Positions 9,454 to 18,619 of a stretch of DNA of 64,000 nucleotides are shown here, piece by piece. Both the position numbers and the translations under genes were made by a program. Every line of letters begins with the position of its first letter. The stretch's first letter is position 1. Source of the DNA: Ignatzschineria ureiclastica (GTDB taxonomy: Bacteria; Pseudomonadota; Gammaproteobacteria; Cardiobacteriales; Wohlfahrtiimonadaceae); NCBI RefSeq assembly GCF_003121845.1, contig NZ_QEWQ01000003.1:339613-403612 (forward strand), in the 5' to 3' direction. The notes beneath the pieces were generated by a model. That model was not told where the DNA came from, ran no database searches, and saw only the letters and a list, made by a program, of their open reading frames with translations.

Positions 9454-9762
9454 TTATTTAGTCTCTATTGATTCCGATGCGACTTTCTCTGTCAACTTAT
9501 GTTCATCTTCTGATAAAACAATATTTAACTCAAGTACATCGCAATCACCATCACGATCCATAGAGATATTAATCTGCTCTGCATCTACTGGAATATATCG
9601 TCGTACAACTTCAAGAATATCCCGTTGTAAATCTTGCATAAAAGCAGGATTTCCACCCTCGGCATTCTTAAGTCGCTCATGGGCGACAATAATCTGCAAA
9701 CGCTCTTTTGCAATAGAGGCTGTATTACTTCTTTGGCGTCGACCAAATAGACGTTTTAACAT
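9454..9762 (-). CDS. minE: Cell division topological specificity factor MinE
   Basis: A 102-residue protein that stimulates MinD ATPase at the membrane and drives pole-to-pole oscillation, restricting the Z ring to midcell. The N-terminal amphipathic segment MLKRLFGRRQ is the membrane-targeting sequence. The contact region IAKERLQIIVAHER and the C-terminal dimerisation domain follow. The start codon lies only 2 bp after the minD stop, implying translational coupling. Slightly longer than E. coli MinE (88 residues). Confidence 0.96.
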   Translation of the reverse strand: MLKRLFGRRQRSNTASIAKERLQIIVAHERLKNAEGGNPAFMQDLQRDILEVVRRYIPVDAEQINISMDRDGDCDVLELNIVLSEDEHKLTEKVASESIETK

Positions 9763-9764
9763 GA

Positions 9765-10574
9765 CTAACCTCCAAAGATTCGACCGAAGAAACCTTTTTT
9801 AGGTGCTTCGATAAAGCGATGAGGTAAGTCCTTGCCCAAGAAACGATCCACAATATCGTTAAATGCTTGTCCTGCATCTGAATCTTCATTCATAATCACA
9901 GGTTCACCGGCATTTGAGCATTGTAGAACTGCTTGCGACTCAGGCACAACACCTAAAAGAGGGATACCTAAAATATCTAAAATATCAGTAACAGAGAGCA
10001 TATCACCGCTATCTGCTCGCGCAGGATTATAACGATTAATAATAAGGTGTTGCTTAACCTCTTTCCCCTCTTCTGCACGTTTTGTTTTGCTTGCAAGAAG
10101 ACCTAAGATGCGGTCAGAGTCGCGAACCGATGAGACTTCAGGATTTGTCGTCACAATCGCATCATCCGCAAAATACATTGCAAGCTGCGCGCCTTTCTCG
10201 ATACCGGCAGGAGAATCACAAACGATAAATTCAAAGCCCATATCTGCAAGATCCTTCATCACTTGCTCAACGCCCTCTTTTGTTAATGCATCTTTATCAC
10301 GAGTTTGAGAAGCAGGAAGCACATAGAGATTTTCAAGACGACGATCTTTAATTAAAGTCTGCGCAAGGCTCGCCTCACCTTGTACCACATTGACGAAGTC
10401 ATATACCACTCGGCGCTCACAGCCCATAATCAAATCGAGGTTACGTAAACCTACATCAAAGTCAATGACTACTGTTTTATGCCCATTTTTCGCAAGCCCG
10501 GATGCGATGCTTGCACTAGTGGTTGTCTTACCAACACCACCTTTTCCTGATGTTACAACTACGATTCTTGCCAC
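9765..10574 (-). CDS. minD: Septum site-determining ATPase MinD
   Basis: A 269-residue ParA/MinD-type ATPase that binds membrane in its ATP form and recruits MinC and MinE. The deviant Walker A motif GKGGVGKT is at residues 10-17, DFDVGLRNLD follows, and the C-terminal amphipathic membrane-targeting helix ends in KKGFFGRIFGG. It is tightly coupled to minE but lies 226 bp from minC, an unusually wide gap that contains a possible promoter of its own. Confidence 0.97.
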   Translation of the reverse strand: MARIVVVTSGKGGVGKTTTSASIASGLAKNGHKTVVIDFDVGLRNLDLIMGCERRVVYDFVNVVQGEASLAQTLIKDRRLENLYVLPASQTRDKDALTKEGVEQVMKDLADMGFEFIVCDSPAGIEKGAQLAMYFADDAIVTTNPEVSSVRDSDRILGLLASKTKRAEEGKEVKQHLIINRYNPARADSGDMLSVTDILDILGIPLLGVVPESQAVLQCSNAGEPVIMNEDSDAGQAFNDIVDRFLGKDLPHRFIEAPKKGFFGRIFGG

Positions 10575-10672
10575 GTGTCGCTCCCAATTACTGACGCTAT
10601 TTATTTCATTTTAATCATCTGCAACAAACTCGTTGCCTAATTAATATTTACTATATTAATCAATAGTAAACC

Positions 10673-10700
10673 AATATAACACCTTTTAAATTCGATACAA
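10673..10700 (-). promoter_or_regulatory. Possible minDE promoter in the minC-minD gap
   Basis: On the minus strand, TTGTAT (10695-10700), a 16-bp spacer and TATATT (10673-10678) lie about 100 bp before the minD start. This is a consensus match only, but it would explain the 226-bp gap between minC and minD. Confidence 0.4.
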
Positions 10701-10800
10701 TATTGCGCTTTATTAAATTTGCTAAAAGTAATATTTAGGTCATATCTTTTGGAGAAAATGAGCTTTTTTGATTACTTCCCAAGGAATGCAATATGATCTT

Positions 10801-11568
10801 TTAACGAATTAAAGGAATGATCTTCAATTCTTCATCTTCTAAGAAAATTTGTACACTTTTACCCCAAAGTGCAGCGGGGATATCTTCTTGCATTTTATAG
10901 AAACCCGCTATCGATAATAACTCTGCTTCCAATGATTGACAGAAAATACGCACAGACTGATTTCCGTTGATGCCGGCTAATGCACGTCCTCGAAGACTGC
11001 CATAAATATGGATATTACCATCCACCAATAATTCCGCACCTTCATTGACTGAGTTCACAACCACAAGATCCCCTTTGGGTACTGATAATTGCTGCCCAGA
11101 TCGCACTTGCTGCACATGTAACGTAGTATCAATGGGCACAAAAACTTCTTCCACTCTTTCAATCACTTTGACTTTCTCTGCCACAGGTTTTGTGGTAGTT
11201 GTAGCAGTTTTGGGGGCTTCCGTGGATGCTAAGGCTTCCACTTGTCGAGATTTATTTGCGGAATCCGCTAAGATAGCCCAACCTGAGCTTTTCGCTTTCT
11301 CTTGAAGGCTCTCATTAACGTTACGAAGCCCAACAGGCACAAGGTCGCGCGCTAATAATAAATTCTTTAACCAATTGAGATCAATACTGTTGCCCGTTTC
11401 AATGGCAATAAGATCAACAACGATGGGAAGACCTTTAAAAAGCTGAGGCGATCTTTCAATTTGTTTTGAAAGATCATCCTCTAAAGCTTTTAGATCGATT
11501 CCATTAATATAGAGAACCATCAACGTTGATAGTTCTCCTTTAATTTGAAACGTTTTTTGATGTGACAT
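10801..11568 (-). CDS. minC: Septum site-determining protein MinC
   Basis: A 255-residue inhibitor of FtsZ assembly, positioned by MinD. The N-terminal FtsZ-binding domain (about 1-110) is followed by an Ala/Thr/Lys-rich linker (about 115-145). The C-terminal beta-helix dimerisation domain includes NSVNEGAELLVDGNIHIYGS and LRGRALAGINGNQSVRIFC. It is the first min gene, 37 bp downstream of slyD, which suggests a slyD-minC transcript. Confidence 0.95.
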   Translation of the reverse strand: MSHQKTFQIKGELSTLMVLYINGIDLKALEDDLSKQIERSPQLFKGLPIVVDLIAIETGNSIDLNWLKNLLLARDLVPVGLRNVNESLQEKAKSSGWAILADSANKSRQVEALASTEAPKTATTTTKPVAEKVKVIERVEEVFVPIDTTLHVQQVRSGQQLSVPKGDLVVVNSVNEGAELLVDGNIHIYGSLRGRALAGINGNQSVRIFCQSLEAELLSIAGFYKMQEDIPAALWGKSVQIFLEDEELKIIPLIR

Positions 11569-11605
11569 AGAGATTTTTAACCGCTAACACATAAATAGGT
11601 CGATA

Positions 11606-12088
11606 TTAGTGGTCGTGTCCTGCAGCATGAACGTGGCCATGAGAGAGCTCTTGTTCTGTTGCATCACGAAGAGAAACAACTTCCACTTCAAAGTTTAAGT
11701 TTTGACCTGCTAAAGGATGGTTGCCGTCGAGTTTGATTTTCTCTTCAGAAACTTCTAAAACTCTAAACGGTTGCATATGACCATCAGGTGTTGTACCTGT
11801 TACTTGCCAACCCACTTGAATATCTTCACCCTCAGGGAAAGCTGTGCGAGGAACTTCAATGATGAAATCTTCATTCGCTTCACCGTAACCCTCTTCAGGT
11901 GTCACGCTAAATGCAACAGTTTGACCTTCAGTCGCGCCTTCTAACGCTTTTTCAAAGCCAGGAATCATCATACCGTGACCATGGATGAACTCAAGCGCCT
12001 CTTGCCCTTTATTAGAATCAAGCACATTGCCTTGATCATCAGTTAATGTGTAAATTACGCCGACTACTTTATCTTTTGCTACTGGCAT
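11606..12088 (-). CDS. slyD: FKBP-type peptidyl-prolyl cis-trans isomerase SlyD
   Basis: A 160-residue cytoplasmic prolyl isomerase/chaperone. The FKBP core is split by the insert-in-flap chaperone domain, as the EFIHGHGMMIPGFEKALEGA segment and the following about 60 residues show. The C-terminus HGHVHAAGHDH is a short His-rich metal-binding tail, shorter than the E. coli one that supplies nickel for hydrogenase. It sits directly upstream of minC. The SlpA-like alternative is less likely because of the histidine tail. Confidence 0.9.
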   Translation of the reverse strand: MPVAKDKVVGVIYTLTDDQGNVLDSNKGQEALEFIHGHGMMIPGFEKALEGATEGQTVAFSVTPEEGYGEANEDFIIEVPRTAFPEGEDIQVGWQVTGTTPDGHMQPFRVLEVSEEKIKLDGNHPLAGQNLNFEVEVVSLRDATEQELSHGHVHAAGHDH

Positions 12089-12313
12089 TCGATGTTTCCT
12101 TTATCAATTTTACGAGTATAATTATGATGTACCACTATAACATTAAACGAGGGTTGATATAAAACTCTTTAAATCTTGATAATTTTTGCGGGTCTTTTAT
12201 AACGGCCATATTCCTTGCAAAAAACCGTTATCACTTCGATGATTTAAATTTTGAGAACTCCCTCATATTCCCTCTTAATCTATTTATTTGTTTACCCCGG
12301 AAAGACTAATTTT

Positions 12314-12979
12314 ATGACCTTACAACAGAAACAGAAAGAAGCCGTCGCTCAAGCTGCACTGACTTATATTCAGCCCAATCAAATCCTCGGTTTAGGCACA
12401 GGTTCTACCGTTGACTGCCTTATCGCCCTATTCCCAACACTCCCTTTCAAAATTAAAGGCGTAGCTTCAAGCTCAGAGCGCTCCTCTAAACAAGTTGAAG
12501 CACTCGGGATTCCGGTCGTGAATCTTGAAGATATTACCAGTATCGATACCTATATCGATGGGGCAGATGAAATCAATCATCATTTAGCAATGATCAAAGG
12601 CGGCGGTGGAGCACTTACACGTGAAAAAATCGTCGCCGCTCACGCAAAGCAATTTGTCTGTATTGCAGATGAATCAAAACTGGTTGAAACCTTGGGGAAA
12701 TTCCCACTTCCTATTGAGGTCATCCCGATGGCTGCACACTACGTGATCCGTAAAATGGAACAGATGGGCGGAAAGGCGCAGATTCGTGAGGGCTTTATTA
12801 CAGATAATCATAATCTGATTGTCGATGTAGAAGGCCTTAAAATCACAAGCCCAATTCAATTAGAAGCCTCAATCAATCAAATCACCGGCGTAGTGACGAA
12901 TGGACTATTTGCGGCACGCGGCGCTGATATCTTACTACTTGCGGATCAAAACTTACAAGTTCGAACGCTACGTAAATAA
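12314..12979 (+). CDS. rpiA: Ribose-5-phosphate isomerase A
   Basis: Interconverts ribose-5-phosphate and ribulose-5-phosphate in the pentose phosphate pathway. The start is placed at the ATG giving MTLQQKQKEAVAQAAL, with GGAAAG upstream. That yields 221 residues, the usual RpiA length; an upstream in-frame start would add an unrelated hydrophobic leader. The motifs GLGTGSTVDC, YIDGADEIN, KGGGGALTREKIVA and GKFPLPIEVIPMA all match RpiA. It is a monocistronic gene before the lpt cluster. Confidence 0.95.
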   Translation: MTLQQKQKEAVAQAALTYIQPNQILGLGTGSTVDCLIALFPTLPFKIKGVASSSERSSKQVEALGIPVVNLEDITSIDTYIDGADEINHHLAMIKGGGGALTREKIVAAHAKQFVCIADESKLVETLGKFPLPIEVIPMAAHYVIRKMEQMGGKAQIREGFITDNHNLIVDVEGLKITSPIQLEASINQITGVVTNGLFAARGADILLLADQNLQVRTLRK

Positions 12980-13191
12980 AGGACATCAACAGAGGATCTT
13001 ACAAGCAGGATTCGCTGTAAGCATCATCTCTTAACACCTTGAAAGCACTCTCTTTTCGGAAAAATAGCGATACAATCAGCATCTTATTGCGAAAGTACGC
13101 TAAACACCGCATAATAATGGGAGTGCTTTTATATTACGCTTGCACGAATGTAATGAATGTCCTTCACTAAAAAACAGTCAATAAGGCGCTT

Positions 13192-13824
13192 ATGGTATTT
13201 GCGACGATATTTAAACGATTTTTTCAACTTTTCGTACTCGCTGCGCTCTGTTATCTCGCCTGGATTATCTACCGAGATAGCCAAGAAGCACCTGAAATTG
13301 CCTCAAATGAACCGCAAATGGTTCTCTCCTCTTATGAGATCAAACGCTATACCCCACAAGGGACATTAGAATACACACTTATTGGCTCTGCTCTACAACA
13401 TTATGATAACGAGAAAGGCAGCACACTCACAGATCCTCGTCTCTTTCATTACGACATCACCCGAACTGAAAACTCCCCGCCACTTCGCAAAGAATATCCT
13501 TATGATTGGCGTGCCGAGAGTGATATTGCTTTGATTAGTCAAGATCGTAACCTCATCACAATGATCAATAATGTTGAACTCTTCTTACCGGATATCCAAG
13601 AGCCGATTAACGATCTTACGTTAAATACGGAAAAACTCTATATCCATGATCAAGGCGATCGAGCGACTTCAGAATTATTTGTTAAAATTACGACACCTAC
13701 TCGTCTATTAACCGGCATTGGCCTTGATGCCTATCCGCCTAAAAAGATGTTTACCCTACTCGATGATGTTCATTCGACTTTCTTAATGAATCAGGAATCT
13801 GACCATGAATCAACACCACAATAA
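13192..13824 (+). CDS. lptC: LPS export ABC transporter periplasmic protein LptC
   Basis: A 210-residue inner-membrane-anchored protein. One N-terminal transmembrane helix (about residues 8-25) is followed by a periplasmic beta-jellyroll that passes LPS from LptB2FG to LptA. It contains the family-typical segment NLITMINNVELFLP. Its stop overlaps the lptA start by 20 bp, and lptB follows. The usual upstream kdsD/kdsC genes are absent here. Confidence 0.9.
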   Translation: MVFATIFKRFFQLFVLAALCYLAWIIYRDSQEAPEIASNEPQMVLSSYEIKRYTPQGTLEYTLIGSALQHYDNEKGSTLTDPRLFHYDITRTENSPPLRKEYPYDWRAESDIALISQDRNLITMINNVELFLPDIQEPINDLTLNTEKLYIHDQGDRATSELFVKITTPTRLLTGIGLDAYPPKKMFTLLDDVHSTFLMNQESDHESTPQ

Positions 13825-14350
13825 ATGTGAATCTGTCAAACAAACGCATTTTCATCGCATCATACTCAGCGCACTATTCACCATGATCGGCTTAACGTTG
13901 CACACCGCTTTTGCCCTTCCTGAAGATCGGCAATTACCACTCTATATTGATGCTGACTGGTCAGAGTTTACCAATGGAACACCAACCGGAATCTATAAAG
14001 GTAATGTTGTAATGGTACAAGGAAATCTTGAGATTTTAGCGGATGAAGCGATTTTCCAAATGGTTGATGGGGAACTAGAATATATTATTGCCACTGGCGA
14101 TATGGTCAAAATTAAAGATCTCCCTAAACTCAATGAGCCTTGGGTCTTTGGAGAGGGTCGAAAATTAAGTTACTTTCCAAAAAGACAGATTCTAGAACTA
14201 GAAACAGATGCACAAGTAGAACAAAATCGCGATATCGTTGTTGCGAATAAGATTATCTATAACCTTGAAACACGTGTTATTAATGCTGAACGCAAAGAGG
14301 ATGGCCGAGTACACTTCACCATTCAGATGGAAAATAGAGATCAAAAATAG
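13805..14350 (+). CDS. lptA: LPS transport periplasmic protein LptA
   Basis: A 181-residue periplasmic protein. It has a hydrophilic N-terminus and then a signal-peptide core (IILSALFTMIGLTLHTAFA, about 19-37). The OstA/LptA beta-jellyroll domain contains LPLYIDADWSEFTNGTPTGIYKGNVVMVQG. LptA multimers form the bridge that carries LPS across the periplasm to LptDE. Its ATG lies inside the lptC 3' end with AGGA upstream, and the stop is 10 bp before lptB. Confidence 0.9.
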   Translation: MNQHHNKCESVKQTHFHRIILSALFTMIGLTLHTAFALPEDRQLPLYIDADWSEFTNGTPTGIYKGNVVMVQGNLEILADEAIFQMVDGELEYIIATGDMVKIKDLPKLNEPWVFGEGRKLSYFPKRQILELETDAQVEQNRDIVVANKIIYNLETRVINAERKEDGRVHFTIQMENRDQK

Positions 14351-14359
14351 GATATTCAC

Positions 14360-15082
14360 ATGCGCTTAACTGCCCAAAACCTTATTAAACGTTTTAAGAA
14401 CCGTACCGTTGTCAATGGTGCGTCGTTTCATATAAATCAAGGCGAAGTTGTCGGTCTTCTTGGGCCTAATGGTGCCGGTAAAACCACGAGTTTCTATATG
14501 ACTGTCGGCCTTATTACACCGGATGACGGCAATGTATATCTAGATAAAGAGGATATTTCCAAAAGTCCGATGCATATCCGTGCACAATTAGGGATCGGCT
14601 ATCTACCGCAAGAAGCCTCTATTTTTCGTAAAATGACCAGCCGAGATAATATTCTTGCGATCTGTCAAACCCGTAAAGACTTAGACAAAAAAGCACAAGA
14701 AGCGCTTGCGGATCAATTACTCGAAGATTTCAAAATCACCCATATTGCCCATTCTCAAGGGATTGCATTGTCAGGAGGGGAGCGTCGTCGAGTTGAAATT
14801 GCGCGAAGTCTTGCGCTTAATCCCAAGTTCCTCTTACTCGATGAGCCATTTGCCGGCGTCGATCCACTCTCCGTCTCCGACATTCAATCGATTATTATCG
14901 ATCTCTCTAAACGTAATATCGGCATTTTGATTACGGATCATAATATTCGAGAAACGCTCTCTATTTGTGAGCGCTCCTATATCTTAAGTGCCGGCACAGT
15001 TATTGCAGAAGGGGATACAGAGCACTTATTAGGCCATGAAGATGTACGCCGCGTCTACCTAGGGGAGAATTTCTCACTCTAA
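14360..15082 (+). CDS. lptB: LPS export ABC transporter ATP-binding protein LptB
   Basis: A 240-residue cytoplasmic ATPase that powers LPS extraction with LptF and LptG (not in the window). Walker A GPNGAGKT is at 35-42. The signature LSGGERRRVEIARSL and Walker B FLLLDEPFAGVDP follow. The motif IGYLPQEASIFRKM in the Q-loop region is typical of LptB. Third gene of lptC-lptA-lptB. Confidence 0.97.
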   Translation: MRLTAQNLIKRFKNRTVVNGASFHINQGEVVGLLGPNGAGKTTSFYMTVGLITPDDGNVYLDKEDISKSPMHIRAQLGIGYLPQEASIFRKMTSRDNILAICQTRKDLDKKAQEALADQLLEDFKITHIAHSQGIALSGGERRRVEIARSLALNPKFLLLDEPFAGVDPLSVSDIQSIIIDLSKRNIGILITDHNIRETLSICERSYILSAGTVIAEGDTEHLLGHEDVRRVYLGENFSL

Positions 15083-15153
15083 TCCTTCTTTACTAATCCT
15101 TCTTTATTCTGTCTTTCTCCACTATTCTGACAATATTAATAATAGAGCCATTC

Positions 15154-16572
15154 ATGACAACGACCTTCTTTTTTTATGACCTAGAAACCTTTGGCCTAAA
15201 TCCAAAAGAGGATCGCATTGCCCAATTTGCAGGGATTCGTACAGATAGAGATTTTAATATTATCGGTGAACCAGTCAATCTCTATTGCCAACCGCCAGAA
15301 GAGTATATTCCTGATCCAGAATCCATACTCGTCACCGGCATTACTCCGCAAGAAGCGATGGAAAAAGGATTGCCTGAGGCTGAGTTTGCGCGGCAAATCC
15401 ATGCGCTTTTTAGCGAACCCAATACTTGTATTTTGGGCTACAATAATATTCGTTTTGATGATGAGATGATTCGCTATCTCTTCTATCGCAATTTTATCGA
15501 TCCTTATGCATACACGTGGCAAAATGGGAATTCTCGCTGGGATCTACTTGATGTTGTGCGAGCAACTTATGCCTTTCGCCCTGAAGGGATCGAATGGCCA
15601 CATAATGAAGATGGTGCTGTGAGCCTGCGCTTAGAACATCTTTCAAAAGCCAACAACTTACTACATGAGAAAGCGCATGATGCATTAAGCGATGTCTACG
15701 CTACAATTGGTATGGCACAACTGATTGCCCAAAAGCAACCAAAACTATTCACATACTATTTTGAACATCGGAAAGCAAGAGATCTACAGCCGCTGATCGA
15801 CTTCGAACGTTTAACACCCCTATTACATGTCTCCGGGATGTTTGGCTATGCACGTGATTACTACTCGCTCATTATGCCGCTCTTCTTTCATCCTCAAAAT
15901 AAAAATCAATTAATCACGATTGATCTCATGGGCGATATCGAACCCCTCTTAACGCTCGATAGTCCAGCGATCGCTGAAAGGCTATACAAACCAAGCACTG
16001 AACTACTTGAGGGGGAATCCCGTATTCCACTCAAGGGTATTTATCTCAATCGCGCGCCCATCTTAGCGCCTGCCTCTATTCTCAAAACACTTCCTAATCC
16101 TAAGATAGATGAAGCTTACTGTTTCGAGAATTATCAGAGAATATTGAGTAAACGCACGTTACTGCAAAACAAACTCTTTGAGATTTACCAAGCACCTTCT
16201 CCTTTTGAAGCTGAGAATCAAGATGCGCCAGTTGAATCTCTGCTTTATCATGGCTTCTTTGAAGCACAAGATCGTCATAAAATGGCCAAAATTCCTATGA
16301 TGAATGGTATAGCGCTTCGTGATTTCGAGTTCGATTTTCATGACCCTCGCCTAGAACCTCTACTCTTTATCTATCGGGCACGAAATTTCTTTGCAACCCT
16401 CTACACTGATGAACAGGCGCAATGGCAAAACTATGTTCGACTCAAAAGAACTTATTTCATCAATGAATATCAAGCCAAATTCAATACACTTCTACAAGAA
16501 GCAGAAACCACAGACAATAAACCGCAGATTGCATTACTTCGCTCACTTCAGTACCTCTATCAATCACAATAG
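15154..16572 (+). CDS. sbcB: Exodeoxyribonuclease I
   Basis: A 3'-5' single-strand DNA exonuclease used in recombination and mismatch repair. The 472-residue protein has a DEDDh nuclease domain: FYDLETFGLNP at 8-18 with the first acidic pair, YNNIRFDDEM for the third, and EKAHDALSDV with catalytic His and Asp. The SH3-like and helical ExoI domains follow. The length matches E. coli SbcB (475). It shows no tight coupling with its neighbours. Confidence 0.95.
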   Translation: MTTTFFFYDLETFGLNPKEDRIAQFAGIRTDRDFNIIGEPVNLYCQPPEEYIPDPESILVTGITPQEAMEKGLPEAEFARQIHALFSEPNTCILGYNNIRFDDEMIRYLFYRNFIDPYAYTWQNGNSRWDLLDVVRATYAFRPEGIEWPHNEDGAVSLRLEHLSKANNLLHEKAHDALSDVYATIGMAQLIAQKQPKLFTYYFEHRKARDLQPLIDFERLTPLLHVSGMFGYARDYYSLIMPLFFHPQNKNQLITIDLMGDIEPLLTLDSPAIAERLYKPSTELLEGESRIPLKGIYLNRAPILAPASILKTLPNPKIDEAYCFENYQRILSKRTLLQNKLFEIYQAPSPFEAENQDAPVESLLYHGFFEAQDRHKMAKIPMMNGIALRDFEFDFHDPRLEPLLFIYRARNFFATLYTDEQAQWQNYVRLKRTYFINEYQAKFNTLLQEAETTDNKPQIALLRSLQYLYQSQ

Positions 16573-16608
16573 TACATCGAGCTCTTTCCATAATACACAT
16601 CGATCATT

Positions 16609-17463
16609 ATGCCCATGCCCCCAGCGACAATATTAACCATTGCTTCTTGCAATCTACACAATCTTCATGAAAATTCGCACCCTGATAAAATTGCGCACCT
16701 GATCAAAGCGATTACTGAAGATTTACAACTTCCCGATATTATTGCCCTACAAGAGATCGGCTCACAAACGCTTAATATTGAGGGGGAAGCCATTGCGATT
16801 GTTGCCGATATCATGATTGATGCCATAAAAACAACCACTCAAACGACCTATCGCTATATTGATATTCCACCAAGAGAGAATAGTAGTGGCGGTGCTCAAG
16901 ATCTTAATATTCGCCCAGCCTTTTTGGTTAAAGATCATATAACAATCTGCGATTATCATAATCATATTGGCGATGTAAGCGCTTTTGAGGGCGACCTTGA
17001 ATGCGACTACAAACCTTCTCGAAAACCGCTTCTATTAAGCGTTATAACAGCTTTAGGGCCACTCACACTTATCAACTGCCACCTTAAATCGCAGATGATG
17101 CCCACTAAACAGGAAAAACGGATCGCGAAGCGACAACGTAATGAGCAAGCAGCCGCAATTCGTTCTTTTTATGAAAAAAACAATGTGCATCCTACCATTG
17201 TACTCGGCGATTTTAACGATACACCTAATAGTGATACGCTCAAAATTCTAACCGGCGAGCGACTCATCTCTATGTGGCAAAATTATAGTGGCAAGCTCTA
17301 TACCACTCGCTATAAACAGTGCCCTATTGTGCTCGATTACATACTGATTCCAAAAACAGTAATCTATCAAAATCCCCAGGTGCATCATCTTAATACTAAT
17401 CTTAAGTATCCTTATCGATTTTCAGATCATGACCCGATTACCATTGAGATTACAGAGCTATAA
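16609..17463 (+). CDS. Endonuclease/exonuclease/phosphatase (EEP) family protein
   Basis: A 284-residue protein with the DNase I/APE-like fold. The expected catalytic elements appear in order: IASCNLHNL, DIIALQEIG (metal-binding Glu), LINCHLKSQ, VLGDFNDTPNSDT and FSDHDPITIEI. No signal peptide is evident. Substrates of the family range from DNA to phospholipids and nucleotides, so the activity cannot be assigned. It lies 36 bp after sbcB and may be co-transcribed, which mildly favours a nucleic-acid role. Confidence 0.75.
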   Translation: MPMPPATILTIASCNLHNLHENSHPDKIAHLIKAITEDLQLPDIIALQEIGSQTLNIEGEAIAIVADIMIDAIKTTTQTTYRYIDIPPRENSSGGAQDLNIRPAFLVKDHITICDYHNHIGDVSAFEGDLECDYKPSRKPLLLSVITALGPLTLINCHLKSQMMPTKQEKRIAKRQRNEQAAAIRSFYEKNNVHPTIVLGDFNDTPNSDTLKILTGERLISMWQNYSGKLYTTRYKQCPIVLDYILIPKTVIYQNPQVHHLNTNLKYPYRFSDHDPITIEITEL

Positions 17464-17537
17464 GTAGGTAATAGTAAATAGATCGATCATACGCATCTGA
17501 GAATCGAATAATCTAACGACCTTAGAGATTCATCAAG

Positions 17538-18266
17538 ATGCTATTAGACTACCTTTTACCTCGTTATTGTAATCACTGTTTAGATCGTATTAAAACAACC
17601 ATCATCCCTCATCTATGCCCACAATGTGCCAGTGAAATTCAACCCACTGAACGTAAATGTATCTTTTGCGATACAGAAGGCCACTTTCTGTGTCATTTTT
17701 GCAAAAGACTCTACCCTTATTTAACGGATGCCTCAATCTGCTGTCAATATAGCGGACCTATTAAGCAATTGATTAAGCGCTTTAAATATCAATTAAAGCC
17801 CTATTTAAGTGAAACACTCATCACCCTCACCGAGCAATATGCCGGTCAATTCTTACAACAACTTCCGGCTAATACACTCATTATCCCTATGCCAAGCGAT
17901 CGAATTCGCGTGGCACAAAGAGGATTTAATCCCCCAGCACTCATTGGCAAAGCATTAGCAAAAAAATATCAGTATCTCTATAGTGATCAAATTTTACAAA
18001 AAAGAGCCTTTTCCCTACCGCAAGCCCATCTCTCTTTTGATGAACGCTTAGATAATCATCACAATAGCTTTATGCTTAACAAACGACAATATTTCAAATT
18101 TTTCAATAAAAATCAAAGTGATATTGAATCGACTCCATCTGTCCTCTTTATTGATGATGTCATTACAACAGGAAGTTCTTTTCTACGGGCAATGGAAATA
18201 TTGAATAATCCTCAGCCAAAAAGCGTTTATGCCCTCTTTATCGCGCAATCTCCATTTGAAAAATAG
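17538..18266 (+). CDS. comF: ComF-family amidophosphoribosyltransferase-like protein
   Basis: A 242-residue protein. N-terminal zinc-finger cysteines are paired as CNHC, CPQC, CIFC and CHFC, and the C-terminal type I phosphoribosyltransferase domain carries the PRPP-binding loop VLFIDDVITTGSS. Homologs (ComFC, GntX) are needed for DNA uptake in competent bacteria or affect gluconate use. No other competence gene lies nearby, so the biological role is open. Confidence 0.85.
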   Translation: MLLDYLLPRYCNHCLDRIKTTIIPHLCPQCASEIQPTERKCIFCDTEGHFLCHFCKRLYPYLTDASICCQYSGPIKQLIKRFKYQLKPYLSETLITLTEQYAGQFLQQLPANTLIIPMPSDRIRVAQRGFNPPALIGKALAKKYQYLYSDQILQKRAFSLPQAHLSFDERLDNHHNSFMLNKRQYFKFFNKNQSDIESTPSVLFIDDVITTGSSFLRAMEILNNPQPKSVYALFIAQSPFEK

Positions 18267-18550
18267 CCTAATCTATGTAAAACTATTGTTGATGCGTTCC
18301 TGTTATGTACGAGCGTTTTTATTGTCATACACCTCTTGATCCTAAATATGATACTTTGGAGTTAGCTGTTATTAGATCGCGGTGTGCAAGCTGATTTAGT
18401 TCAGAAGCCTAATGTGATTTATGCAGTGTCCACTTGAACCTACGCGTTCAAGAGTCTTGGCAATTTGCAACCGACTACTACGGGGCGCATCCTTTTTTAT
18501 TTCTACTTCTGATCTCTATTTTTCGTGATACAAAAGTGAAACAACAAATA
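18267..18550. other. Intergenic stretch without a recognisable gene
   Basis: The gap between comF and the OmpA-like gene. It contains only short open frames, for example a 29-codon frame from 18307 without a good ribosome-binding site. It matches neither of the window's two repeat families. It may be decayed coding sequence, but no family is recognisable. Confidence 0.4.
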
Positions 18551-18552
18551 GC

Positions 18553-18586
18553 AAAAAAGCACTCTGAGATTTCAGAGTGCTTTTTT
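18553..18586 (-). terminator. Terminator of the OmpA-like gene
   Basis: AAAAAAGCACTCTGA / TCAGAGTGCTTTTTT with a GATT loop, 34 bp beyond the stop on the minus strand. Confidence 0.9.
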
Positions 18587-18619
18587 AATACTTTCAGACT
18601 ATAGAATTAAATCAATTAA

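Noticed and set aside
12251-12313. Upstream in-frame start for rpiA
   Set aside because: It would add a hydrophobic 21-residue leader that RpiA never has; the ATG at 12314 gives the normal family N-terminus.
18307-18396. 29-codon frame MYERFYCHTPLDPKYDTLEL... as a small gene or transposase remnant
   Set aside because: No ribosome-binding site, no terminal repeats and no recognisable transposase motif.
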